A stretch of 64,000 bases of DNA from Kitasatospora herbaricolor. Its GTDB lineage: Bacteria > Actinomycetota > Actinomycetes > Streptomycetales > Streptomycetaceae. The position numbers were made by a program, and so were the translations under genes. Under the pieces are notes generated by a model. It did no database searches. It was not told where the DNA came from and saw nothing but the letters and a program-made list of their open reading frames with translations. Where the stretch lies: contig NZ_JAUSVA010000002.1 of the NCBI RefSeq assembly GCF_030813695.1, positions 4,774,001 through 4,838,000 on the forward strand. The letters run 5' to 3'. Positions 25,288 to 35,439 of the stretch are shown here, piece after piece. The first letter of the stretch is position 1, and each line of letters starts with the position of its first letter.

Positions 25288-26064
25288 TCAGCGAGGATCG
25301 GTGGAGTGCCGGCCGCTGCCCCGGTCCAGGTACCAGCGGGCGGTGGTCAGCACGCCGTACGCCTTGAGCCGGCGGGTGGAGTTGTGCACCACCATCGCCC
25401 GGCAGCGGCTGATGGCGGTGGTGTGCCGGCGGACCCGGTTGAGGAACGCCCGGTCGGTCGGTGACGGGCGCCGCGGCATGCCGCCCACCGCCAGGTACAG
25501 CTCGGCGCTGACGGCCATGTTGTTGCCGGCGTGCATCCGGTACGGCGCCAGGAACCCGTGCCGCCGGCGGTGGGCCGGGCGGATCCGTCCGAAGCCGGCG
25601 GCGGTGGCCACCAGCAGGCGGAAGCCGGCCCGGCCGAGCGGGCCGTGCTCGTCCCGGCGGGCGAGGACGCGGCCGCAGACCAGGCCGGGGGCCTCGGTCA
25701 GCGCGATCCGGGCGGCGGCCGTCCAGGTGGGCTGCGGTACGCAGTCGGCGTCGGTGCGGGCGAGCAGCCGCGCGCCCCGGGCGACGGCGTGCCGGAACCC
25801 GGTGTCGACCGCGCAGCCGACGCCCTTCTCCGGCTCGACCAGCACCTCGACCGGGAAGGGCGCGCAGGCGGCGAAGGCGCGGGCGAGTTCGGCCGTCCGG
25901 TCGGTGGAGCCGTTGTCGACCACCAGCAGGGTGAAGTCCCGGTCGTGCTGGCGGGCGAGGGCGGTCAGGGTGTCGCCGATCCTGGCCTCCTCCTGGTAGG
26001 CCGGGACGATCACCCAGAGCGGGGCCCGGCCGGGGGCGGGGCCGGTGGCGTGGGCGGTGCTCAC
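25288..26064 (-). CDS. GT2 glycosyltransferase
   Basis: This 258-residue GT-A protein has LWVIVPAYQEEARIGDTLTA at the N-terminus, VVDNGSTDRTAEL and a TDADCVPQPTW metal-binding motif. It has no clear membrane helices. It could glycosylate a small molecule or lipid made by the neighbouring enzymes; the donor is unknown. Its GTG start overlaps the KAS III stop (GTGA), so it is translationally coupled to the condensing enzyme. Confidence 0.8.
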   Translation of the reverse strand: MSTAHATGPAPGRAPLWVIVPAYQEEARIGDTLTALARQHDRDFTLLVVDNGSTDRTAELARAFAACAPFPVEVLVEPEKGVGCAVDTGFRHAVARGARLLARTDADCVPQPTWTAAARIALTEAPGLVCGRVLARRDEHGPLGRAGFRLLVATAAGFGRIRPAHRRRHGFLAPYRMHAGNNMAVSAELYLAVGGMPRRPSPTDRAFLNRVRRHTTAISRCRAMVVHNSTRRLKAYGVLTTARWYLDRGSGRHSTDPR

Positions 26065-27065
26065 GATGCCTCCCAGACCATGGTCATCAGGCTCACGCCG
26101 CCGCCCAGGCCCACCAGCAGGACCTTGTCCCCGGGGTTCAGTTCGCCCTTCACCCGGTCGAGTTGGACCCCGAGGGTGGCGCTGGCGATGTTCCCGAGGT
26201 CCGGCACCGTGAGCACCAGCTTCCCGGCCGGGACGCCGGTGAGTTCGACGAAGCGCTCCAGGTAGGGCACGGTCACCTGGTGGACCAGGACGCGGGCGTA
26301 GGCGTCCCAGCCGAGGCCGGTCCGGGCCGCGACCCGGGTCAGGATGTCGCCGCCGATCTTCTCGAAGACGCCGCGCAACTCCTTGCCGCCGCCGCGGAAG
26401 TAGCTGTACTCGTCGCCGCGCGGGTGCCGGGACCCGCCGCCGGGGATGCCGCCGACCGCCCAGTGTTCGGAGGCCGTCTCGGTCTCGACGTCGAGGATGC
26501 CGCCGCGTTCCACCGGCTCGACGACCACCGCGGCGCCGGCGTCTCCGAAGGTGTAGCCGGCGAACCCCTCCCGGAAGTCGGCGAGAGCGCCGGGGTCGCG
26601 CCGCATGGCCCGGCTGGGCGTCTCGCCGGTCACCACCAGCGCGCGGCGGGCCCGGCCGGCCAGGATCATGGCGCGGGCCAGGTCGATCCCGTTGAGAAAG
26701 CTGTTGCAGGCGTTGCTGACGTCCAACGCGTTTGCCTGGGAGCCGAGTTCGGCCTGCACCAGATGAGCGGTCGCGGGCTCGCAGACGTCGCGGGTGGCGG
26801 AGGCGTAGAGCAGCAGGTCGATGTCGAGAGGGTCGATCCCCCGGGCGTCCAGGGCCCGGCGGGCGGCGCCCAGCGCGAGGGTGGAGGCGTACTCGCCCTC
26901 GGCGGCGAAGTGCCGGGTGACGATGCCGGTCGCCTTCTCGAACATCCGCTCCGGCAGCCGGAGTCCGGCCGTCACCTCGTCCTGGAGCTGCTGTGAGGTC
27001 AACCGTCGGGCGGGCAGGTACGAGCCGACGGCCGTGATGCCGACTCGCGGTATCGGGAGGTCCAT
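26061..27065 (-). CDS. Ketoacyl synthase III / OleA-like condensing enzyme
   Basis: This 334-residue thiolase-fold enzyme has the KAS III triad: Cys120 in VSNACNSFLNG, His262 in VHQVTVPYLE and Asn292 in DLGNIASATLG. TGIVTRHFAAEGE and FGDAGAAVVVEP also fit the FabH/OleA superfamily. It should start the pathway by a decarboxylative or head-to-head Claisen condensation. With an ANL ligase and a 3-beta-HSD-like reductase downstream, an OleA-type role is attractive, but FabH-like priming cannot be excluded. It heads the operon; ATG 27065 has GAGGG unusually close upstream. A palindrome at 27101-27116 lies in the leader or promoter. Confidence 0.85.
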   Translation of the reverse strand: MDLPIPRVGITAVGSYLPARRLTSQQLQDEVTAGLRLPERMFEKATGIVTRHFAAEGEYASTLALGAARRALDARGIDPLDIDLLLYASATRDVCEPATAHLVQAELGSQANALDVSNACNSFLNGIDLARAMILAGRARRALVVTGETPSRAMRRDPGALADFREGFAGYTFGDAGAAVVVEPVERGGILDVETETASEHWAVGGIPGGGSRHPRGDEYSYFRGGGKELRGVFEKIGGDILTRVAARTGLGWDAYARVLVHQVTVPYLERFVELTGVPAGKLVLTVPDLGNIASATLGVQLDRVKGELNPGDKVLLVGLGGGVSLMTMVWEAS

Positions 27066-27100
27066 ACCCTCATGGTGGCGGCAGCGGCGGCCCGAAATCA

Positions 27101-27116
27101 TGAGTACGGGTACTCA
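27101..27116. promoter_or_regulatory. Candidate operator upstream of the KAS III operon
   Basis: TGAGTACGGGTACTCA consists of two exact seven-base arms around GG. It is 36-51 bases upstream of the first start codon of the operon, in a locally AT-richer stretch. No regulator gene is adjacent, so the cognate protein is unknown. Confidence 0.5.
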
Positions 27117-27143
27117 GATCGCCCCTGGTACGGGCCTGGACCG

Positions 27144-27180
27144 GCCGTGCCCGCCCGCCGTTGCGGCGGACGGGCACGGC
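27144..27180 (-). terminator. Hairpin terminator after the beta-helix protein
   Basis: A long G/C-rich inverted repeat with one mismatch and a short TTG-type loop lies 21 bases beyond the stop of the leftward gene 27201-30017. The spacer also separates it from the KAS III promoter zone. Confidence 0.55.
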
Positions 27181-27200
27181 GACGGGGCGGCCCGGCCCGA

Positions 27201-30017
27201 TCAGCCGTTGGTGAAGTACCCGAACAGGTCGGCGATCACGTGGGTGCTGCCCATGTGGTTGAAGACGTCGAACCTGCCGTCGGCGCTCACCGGTGTGGTG
27301 ACCTGGTTCGGCACGTCGCGGCCGGGCACCGGGTTCAGGTTGCTGGTCCCGGGGAGGCCGGTGCCGGTGGCGTGCACGATCAGGTGGGTCTCGGCGGTCG
27401 CCTCGGTGGAGGTGACGTTCGCGACCGCCGCGAAGGCGCCGGCCGGCACGCCGCCGACGGTCCGCGAGCCGCCCTGGCCGAGCGGGCCGCCGCCCTGCCG
27501 GGTGTCCAGCAGCCGGGCGGGTACGACGGGCGTGAACAGGCCCTTGCCGTCCGGGCTGTAGTAGCCGAAGACGTCCACGATCACCTGGGTGCTGCCCAGG
27601 TGGTTGTAGAGGTTGACGGTGCCGTCGGCGCCGACCGGGACGATCACCTGGTTGGGGACGATCTGCCCGGGACGCACATTCAGGTTCGAGGCGGACGGGC
27701 GGCTGGTGCCCGCCGGGTAGGCCGTCAGGAAGCTCTCGGCCGTGGCATCGGTGGCCGTGACGTTGAGGACCACCGAGGTGGCGTTCGCGGGCACGCCGCC
27801 CGTCCCGGTGACCTTCAGCGGGCGTACCGCGTCCTGGCCGACCGGGGCGTCGCCGGGCTTGCGGGTGTCCAGCAGCCGGGCGGGCGCGACACTGCTGAAC
27901 TTCCCGGTGCTGCCGGCCTTGTAGTACCCGAGGACGTCCACCACCGCGCCCACCGCGCCGCCGGTGTTGGCGATGGTGACGTTGCCGTTCTCGCCGATCG
28001 GCACCGTCACCACGTTCGCGATGTCCTGGCCGGGGCCGTAGTTGACGTTCGAGGTGGCCGGCCGCTCACCCTTGTTGGGCGTCGCGCTGAGGAACCCCTT
28101 GCCGGTGGCGCCGGTGGCGGTCAGGTTCAGCACGACCGCGGTGGCGCCCTCCGGCACCACCGGGATCCGGACGTTGTTGTACTCGACCTGGTTGTCGCGC
28201 ACGTAGACGTCGAGGGAGCTCCAGGCCCCGCGCTGGGCGTAGCGGCTGTTGGTCACCCGGGTGTCGGCCACCCGGACGGGCGCGATCGCGGTGAACCCGG
28301 CCGCCTCGTAGGCGGCGGTCACCTGCAGGGTGGTGCTGGCCGTACGGTCGGCCCAGTCGGTGGCGGTCAGCGTGACGGTGTAGGTGCCGGGCCGTGCGTA
28401 GGTGTGCCCGAAGCCCTCGTAGGGGGTGGAGGAGGAGGTGCCGTCCCCGTAGTCCAGCTGGTAGTTCTTGATCTGCCACGGGGTGGTGGTGCCCGCCGCG
28501 TTCAGGTCGAAGCCGAGCGGGTTGGTGCGGCTGGGCGTCGCCCCGAGCACCGGCGTCAACGGGGCGTCCGGCCGGGCGTCGACGTAGCTCGGGTACGAGC
28601 CGACCTGGTGGCCGGTGCTGTCCGTCGCCGTGACGTACGCGGCGAACACGCCGGCCCGTGTGTAGGTGTGCTGCACCTTCGTCGCGGTGGTCACCGAGGG
28701 GGCGGAGCCGTCACCGAAGTCGTAGCTGTAGGTGACGGCGGTCGGCCAGGTGTTGTACGGCGTCGCCGTGAACTCGACGGCGAACGGGAGCGCGCCCCGC
28801 AGGCTGGGGCCGGCGGGGTGGTCGACGCCGCGCGCGGTCAGCCCGACCTCGTTCAGGCCCTGCACCTCGGCCGCGCCGCGGTCGCGCAGGCTGCCGTGCG
28901 GGCCGGTGCCGGCGACCAGCGGATCGTCGACCACGGCGCTGCCGTACAGGTCGGTGTCGGGCAGGCCCGGCACGTCCGGGTCGGCGGAGTCGATCGCCGC
29001 GGTGTCGTCGTTGCCGGGCCGGTGGAAGATGCTGTCGTGGAAGGTGATCGCCGCGTCCACGTCGTGCCCGCCCTGGCCGGTGGCCGCGGTGAAGGCCGCG
29101 GGGGTCGGGTGCCCGGCGCCGCCCCAGGTGTAGGCCTCGGTCCCGCTCAGCGGGTGGACGATGTTGTAGTCGACCTTCGTCGCGGCGGTGGAGCCGGCCG
29201 CCACCGAGATCGGCGCGCCGCGCGGGACCGTGCCCTCGGAGACGACGATGTTGTTCTCGACCACCGAGCCGGCCGAGGCGCCCAGCAGGGCGATGCCCGG
29301 GCCGTTGCTGCCGACCACGGTGTTGTTGGCGACGACCGTCCCGGGCCCGTCGGTGATGCTCAGACCGCCGCCCTGGGAGGTGCCGATGTCGTTGCCGACA
29401 ATGGTGGTCCGCTGCGAGCCGGCGTCCACCACGACGCCCCCGGAGGCGTAGAACACCGACCGGGTGACGGCGACCTGGTCGCTGTGACCGGTCACCCGCA
29501 GCGCGGCCGAGCCGGCCGGCAGGGCCTTGCTCCGGTCCCACTCGGTCATCAGCTGGTCGACCTGGATCCGATTGGAGTCCTTGATGACGACCGGCTGCGC
29601 GGTGTCGTAGGCGAGGAAGCCCCGGATCACCACGTCGGAGACGCCGTCCAGGGTGAAGAGGTGCCCGGTGGTGCTGGTCAGGGAGGGCTGGTGGTTGTAG
29701 AGGTACATGGCGAGCGGCGCGCCGTCGATCACGATCGGATGCCCGGGGGTGCCCGAGCGGGTCACCCGGACCTCACCGGTGAGGTCGGTGTCCGGCGCGA
29801 CCTGGACGGTCTGGCCGGGCTGCGCCGCGTCGACGGCCGCCTGCAGGGTGCAGTACGGCCGGGCGGCGGTGCCGGTGCCCGCGTCGCTGCAGTTGGCGGC
29901 GGCCCGGTTGTCGACGTTCAGGACGGCGCCCGCGTCGGCGTGCGCCGTGACGGCGGGCAGACCGAGGACGGCGGAGACCGTGGCGGCCGCCAGAGCGACG
30001 GCGTGACGAATGGGCAT
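27201..30017 (-). CDS. Secreted beta-helix / PKD protein with three C-terminal modules
   Basis: This 938-residue protein has a signal peptide cleaved near Ala27 (AVTAHA-DAG). A right-handed parallel beta-helix follows at about 35-400, with repeated turns such as TTIVGNDIG, TVVANNTVVGSN and SVVENNIVVSEG. Two PKD-type domains (YDFGDGS and LDYGDGT, at about 415-485 and 495-560) come next. Three ~125-residue modules run from about 562 to the end and finish GYFTNG. The beta-helix suggests polysaccharide binding or cleavage, but catalytic residues are not evident. The module triplet matches those of the proteins at 13949 and 19665. GGGGG precedes ATG 30017, as in the gene starting at 20969. Confidence 0.82.
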   Translation of the reverse strand: MPIRHAVALAAATVSAVLGLPAVTAHADAGAVLNVDNRAAANCSDAGTGTAARPYCTLQAAVDAAQPGQTVQVAPDTDLTGEVRVTRSGTPGHPIVIDGAPLAMYLYNHQPSLTSTTGHLFTLDGVSDVVIRGFLAYDTAQPVVIKDSNRIQVDQLMTEWDRSKALPAGSAALRVTGHSDQVAVTRSVFYASGGVVVDAGSQRTTIVGNDIGTSQGGGLSITDGPGTVVANNTVVGSNGPGIALLGASAGSVVENNIVVSEGTVPRGAPISVAAGSTAATKVDYNIVHPLSGTEAYTWGGAGHPTPAAFTAATGQGGHDVDAAITFHDSIFHRPGNDDTAAIDSADPDVPGLPDTDLYGSAVVDDPLVAGTGPHGSLRDRGAAEVQGLNEVGLTARGVDHPAGPSLRGALPFAVEFTATPYNTWPTAVTYSYDFGDGSAPSVTTATKVQHTYTRAGVFAAYVTATDSTGHQVGSYPSYVDARPDAPLTPVLGATPSRTNPLGFDLNAAGTTTPWQIKNYQLDYGDGTSSSTPYEGFGHTYARPGTYTVTLTATDWADRTASTTLQVTAAYEAAGFTAIAPVRVADTRVTNSRYAQRGAWSSLDVYVRDNQVEYNNVRIPVVPEGATAVVLNLTATGATGKGFLSATPNKGERPATSNVNYGPGQDIANVVTVPIGENGNVTIANTGGAVGAVVDVLGYYKAGSTGKFSSVAPARLLDTRKPGDAPVGQDAVRPLKVTGTGGVPANATSVVLNVTATDATAESFLTAYPAGTSRPSASNLNVRPGQIVPNQVIVPVGADGTVNLYNHLGSTQVIVDVFGYYSPDGKGLFTPVVPARLLDTRQGGGPLGQGGSRTVGGVPAGAFAAVANVTSTEATAETHLIVHATGTGLPGTSNLNPVPGRDVPNQVTTPVSADGRFDVFNHMGSTHVIADLFGYFTNG

Positions 30018-30095
30018 GGTGTGTGTCCCCCTGGAAGGCGCCGCCCGTGGAGCTGCGCGACCTGCTGACCGGCGGGGCGGCGACGATCCCGGACC

Positions 30096-30105
30096 GAACC
30101 GGTTC
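30096..30105. promoter_or_regulatory. GAACCGGTTC palindrome upstream of the beta-helix gene
   Basis: A perfect ten-base palindrome lies about 80 bases before the start codon, followed by two direct GTGAAGATC copies at 30109-30117 and 30129-30137, exactly 20 bases apart. Suggestive of a regulator site; no regulator is adjacent. Confidence 0.3.
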
Positions 30106-30169
30106 TGAGTGAAGATCAGACTATCGCCGTGAAGATCCCGTGCGCCACGGGATACGGGGCCGGGAACAA

Positions 30170-30213
30170 CCGGGTGCGGGGCCCGCGCCGGTCGGCACGA
30201 GCCCCGCACCCGG
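30170..30213 (-). terminator. Hairpin terminator after the flotillin gene
   Basis: A perfect 13-bp G/C-rich stem with an 18-base loop starts seven bases past the flotillin stop codon. Confidence 0.6.
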
Positions 30214-30219
30214 CTTCGG

Positions 30220-31695
30220 TCAGGCGTCCTGGACCGGGACGGACTGCGCCCGGGGGCGCTCGGAGCCGGGCTGCGCGGGGAGTTCGGCGCCGGCGCTGCC
30301 CGCGGCCCCGTTCATCGTCCCCAGCAGCTGGCGGGCCAGGCCGAGGCCCGTCCCGCCCATGGTCAGGGCCTTGGCGAACATCTCGCCCATCCCCTCGGCG
30401 CCGTTGAGCAGCACCATGTGCTCGACGTTGCCGAACGCCTCGGCGCCGGCCCGGACGATCTCCGGCCAGTTCTCGGCGAGTTGCTGGGCGACCACGGCCT
30501 CCTGGTTCTCCGCCAGGGCGGCCGCGCGGGCCTTGATCGCCTCGGCCTCGGCCAGACCGAGCGCCCGGGCGGCCTCCGCCGCCGCCAGGCCCTTGGCCTC
30601 GGCCGAGGCGGCCTCCGCCTGGCCGGTGGCCCGGGTGGCCTCCGCGGACGCCAGGCCCCTGGCCTTGGTGGCCTCGGCCTCGGCGAGCGCCGCGATCTTC
30701 ACCCGGTTCGCCTCGGCGCCGGCCTTCAGCTCGGTCTCCTTGGCCTGCGCCTGGGCCGCCGAGATCCGGGCGTCGCGGTCGGCGTCGGCCTTGGTCCGGG
30801 TCTCGTACGCGCGGGCGTCGGCGGGCTTGCGGACGTCCGCCTGCAGCTGCTGCTCCTTGCGGTGCGCCTCCAGCTCGGCGACCTTGGTCTCCTGGACCAC
30901 GACCTCCTGGCGGGCGGCGGCCTGGGCGAGCGGTCCGGCCTGCATGGCGCGGGCCGTCGCGGTCTCCATCTCGGCCTGGTAACCGGCCTGCTGGATACCG
31001 CTGTTGCGGGTCGCCTCGGCCTTGCGGGCGAACGCCTCCTGCTCGGCCTCGGTGGCCTGGCGGTCCGCCTCGGCCTGGGCGATCCGGGCGTCCCGCATGA
31101 CCCGCGCGGCGTGCGGGGCGGCGAGGTTCTGGATGTACCCGGTCGGGTCCAGGATCTCCTGGATCTGCAGCGAGTCGATGATCAGGCCCAGCTTCTCCAT
31201 CTCCGTGCCGGAGGCGGCCCGGGTCTCCCCGGTGAGCCGCTCGCGGTCGCGGATCATGTCCTCGACGGTCAGCCCGCCGACGATGGAGCGCAGATGGCCG
31301 GCGAAGACGTTGTGGACGCGGTGGCCCATCATCGCCTGCTGGTCCAGGAAGCGGCGGGCGGCGTTGGCGATCGACACCGTGTCGTCGCCGACCTTGAAGA
31401 TCACAACGCCCTTGACGTGCACCGGGATCCCCTGCGAGGTCACGCACTCGACGTCGAGGTCGGCCTCGTTGAGATCCAGCGACAGCTTGCGGACGACCTG
31501 GACGCCCGGGGTGACGAGCGTCCCGCGGCCGGTGACGACCCGGAACCCCAGCCCCTCGCCGACTCCCTCGGCGCGGTGCTTGGACCCGGAGATGATCAGT
31601 GCCTCGTTGGGCTCGGCGACCCGCCACATGAGCTTGAAGAGCACGATCAGGATGACGATCGAGGCGACGGCCGCCCCTGCGATGCCGATGAGCAT
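30220..31695 (-). CDS. Flotillin-family SPFH membrane protein
   Basis: This 491-residue protein has an N-terminal membrane segment (residues 1-23, IAGAAVASIVILIVLFKLMW), then an SPFH/band-7 domain at about 25-190 (VPVHVKGVVIFKVGDD-like core). A long Ala/Glu/Lys-rich coiled coil follows at about 200-420, with repeated EAxKAxGLAxAEA units, and a C-terminal GMGEMFAKALTMGG segment. Flotillins scaffold membrane microdomains. A small NfeD-like gene lies 143 bases upstream on the same strand, the usual functional partner. Confidence 0.9.
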   Translation of the reverse strand: MLIGIAGAAVASIVILIVLFKLMWRVAEPNEALIISGSKHRAEGVGEGLGFRVVTGRGTLVTPGVQVVRKLSLDLNEADLDVECVTSQGIPVHVKGVVIFKVGDDTVSIANAARRFLDQQAMMGHRVHNVFAGHLRSIVGGLTVEDMIRDRERLTGETRAASGTEMEKLGLIIDSLQIQEILDPTGYIQNLAAPHAARVMRDARIAQAEADRQATEAEQEAFARKAEATRNSGIQQAGYQAEMETATARAMQAGPLAQAAARQEVVVQETKVAELEAHRKEQQLQADVRKPADARAYETRTKADADRDARISAAQAQAKETELKAGAEANRVKIAALAEAEATKARGLASAEATRATGQAEAASAEAKGLAAAEAARALGLAEAEAIKARAAALAENQEAVVAQQLAENWPEIVRAGAEAFGNVEHMVLLNGAEGMGEMFAKALTMGGTGLGLARQLLGTMNGAAGSAGAELPAQPGSERPRAQSVPVQDA

Positions 31696-31838
31696 CGGCT
31701 GATTCCCCCTTCAGGGCACACCGGTCCCGTGGCTGCGCTCTGTTGTGCAGGATGGCGCGGAACGCGGTGGCAGCGGAGATTCTGCGCCTGTTCCGATCAC
31801 TTGGGAAGCAGTTGATGTCCTGATTCTGTATCAGCCGG

Positions 31839-32039
31839 TCAGGCCGGTGCTACGTACACCGTCCGTGGCGGCTGGTACTCGACCACGACCACCCTGGTGC
31901 CGACCGCCAACCGCTCCCCCGGGAAAGCCGGGTGGGCGAGGAACGCCTCCGTCCCCTGCCGGGCCGCCACGTGGATCATCACCTCGCCGACCAGGCCCTC
32001 GCCGACCGTCCCCGTCACCCGTCCCGTGCTGCCGACCAC
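31839..32039 (-). CDS. Small NfeD-like OB-fold protein
   Basis: This 66-residue protein starts at GTG 32039 behind GAGAGGGGG. It reads VGSTGRVTGTVGEGLVGEVM, then VGTRVVVVEYQPPRTVYVAP, a pattern like the C-terminal OB-fold of NfeD proteins (G-x-G-x-V, then V-x-V-V-x-x-x-G-x-x-L). Typical NfeD proteins are larger and have membrane helices, which are missing here. Its place upstream of flotillin on the same strand supports the assignment. Confidence 0.65.
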   Translation of the reverse strand: MVGSTGRVTGTVGEGLVGEVMIHVAARQGTEAFLAHPAFPGERLAVGTRVVVVEYQPPRTVYVAPA

Positions 32040-32160
32040 CGCGGCCCCCTCTCCGTCGGCTCCCAGTCTGCCCGCGCGGCCGCTTCCCGGACCCCCTCTG
32101 GACCGCGCCCGCGGTGCCCGCTACGGTGTTGAGGTCTTGTTGCGGACAAAACCGTCCGTG

Positions 32161-34123
<1,963 letters not shown>

Positions 34124-34331
34124 CGACGCGGCTCACCGAGGCGCCGCACCGGGAGGCAGGAGGGGGCTTCCCGGCGCGGCGCCCGCGGCGTTGTCGTTCT
34201 CGGCGCGGAGGGACGGGCATGCCCTGAGGACTCGGATCACCGCCCCGAGCACCGAGCCCCGGCCCGTGCCTCGCAGGGGAAGGCGCGGGCAGGACTCGGC
34301 ACGGTCGCCGGCCGGGCCGTGTGCGCAAGGC

Positions 34332-34347
34332 GAGACCGGCCGGTCTC
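34332..34347. terminator. Palindrome between thiC and the BRO-N pseudogene
   Basis: GAGACCGGCCGGTCTC is a perfect 16-base palindrome between the convergent ends of thiC and the leftward BRO-N gene. It is a weak terminator candidate. Confidence 0.35.
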
Positions 34348-34393
34348 CTCCCCGGCCGCATGCCGCGCCGGGAAGGGCCGGGCCGCGGTCGCG

Positions 34394-35298
34394 CTACAGG
34401 ACTCCGCGGTCGATGTCCTGGGCCACCAGCTGACGCATGATCATGAGGCCCGGTGGCAGGGCGAGCGGCTGGTAGTGGTGCGTGCAGGGCCAGCCGTGCG
34501 AGGCTCCGGCGATGCGGCGGATCACGAAGAGCGTCGAGAGGCGCAGGTCCGTGAGGGTGTTGCCGCTGTAGGGGGCCGCCGGCGGTTGCAGCAGCCGGGC
34601 GTCCCGGGCGATCGTGAACAGGTGGTCGCGGCTGAGGTCGGGGCGGTCGAACTCGCAGCTGAGGACCTCGGCCATCGCGCTGAAGGACACGGCGCCCTCG
34701 GGGATCCGCGGATGCCACAGGGGGGCCGAGGGCGCCCGTTGGGCAGGTACGGCGGCCGGCGTGGCGTCGTGGTCGGCCCGAAGGCCGGCGAGGACGCCCG
34801 AAGCCTGCTCCGGACTCGCCCGGGACAGTGCCTCGGCGATGACGGCGGCGGCGTCCCGGGGTCGGTCCTGGCCAGGGCGAGGAGGGCCTCCAGGCCGGCT
34901 CGCGCGACCGACCTGAAGATCACGGCGGTCTCGGCGGGGAGATCCGACGCCGGGCTGTCCTCGGCCTGGTAGCGGCCGGTCCGCCTGATCGCGGGGAGCA
35001 CCTCGTGGGTCACCCAGCGGCGGAACCGCTTGGCATCGGGCTTCCTGGAGCGAAGGATCAGCGAGTACAGCCCGGACTCGCTGATGATGGAAACCTGCTG
35101 GTCACCGCCAGGGGTGCGCATAGTATGCGCACCCTTTTCGTCGTCGTCGAGCCCGCGTACGGCACTGTGCACGCGGGCGATCTGGAGCACCGCGGCGACG
35201 TCCGCGGCCACCCACCAGGGATCCCCGTCGACGGTCACCACACGGACTTCGTGGCCCTGGAAGTCGAACCGGGCGAGGGCACTGCTCTGCGTCGTCAT
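34394..35298 (-). pseudogene. BRO-N domain antirepressor-like gene split by a frameshift
   Basis: Translation from ATG 35298 gives a BRO-N domain (ALARFDFQGHEVRVVTVDG, DPWWVAADVAAVLQIARVHS, SRKPDAKRFRRWVTHEVLPA) and runs in frame to about 34860. There the normal codon pattern moves to another frame, reading DAAAVIAEALSRASPEQASG from 34855. It then continues through MAEVLSCEFDRPDLSRDHLF to a stop at 34394. The shift lies at a CCCGGG run (34856-34860) and equals one missing base in the gene. Rejoined, the protein would be about 301 residues. A real mutation, a sequencing error or ribosomal slippage are all possible. BRO-N proteins are phage antirepressor relatives, but many Streptomyces carry chromosomal copies. 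Confidence 0.75.
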
Positions 35299-35439
35299 GC
35301 CCCGTCCAACGATTCACCTGGTCGGCGGATACGGATGCGCAATTTCACTCGTATGCGGTACGGCCGGTGACCACGGACGCCTCGGCTCGTGCGTTCCGCA
35401 GTCGTGCGCCCGGGGCGGCTGCGGCGGCCGGGGGGTGTC

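Noticed and set aside
27072-30068. A 998-codon open frame opposite the beta-helix/PKD gene
   Set aside because: An antisense shadow with Gly/Arg/Val-rich composition and no recognisable motif. The sense gene has a clear domain structure.
34394-35298. BRO-N gene as a prophage remnant
   Set aside because: No other phage gene flanks it; it lies between thiC and an ordinary regulator, and isolated BRO-N genes occur in Streptomyces chromosomes.
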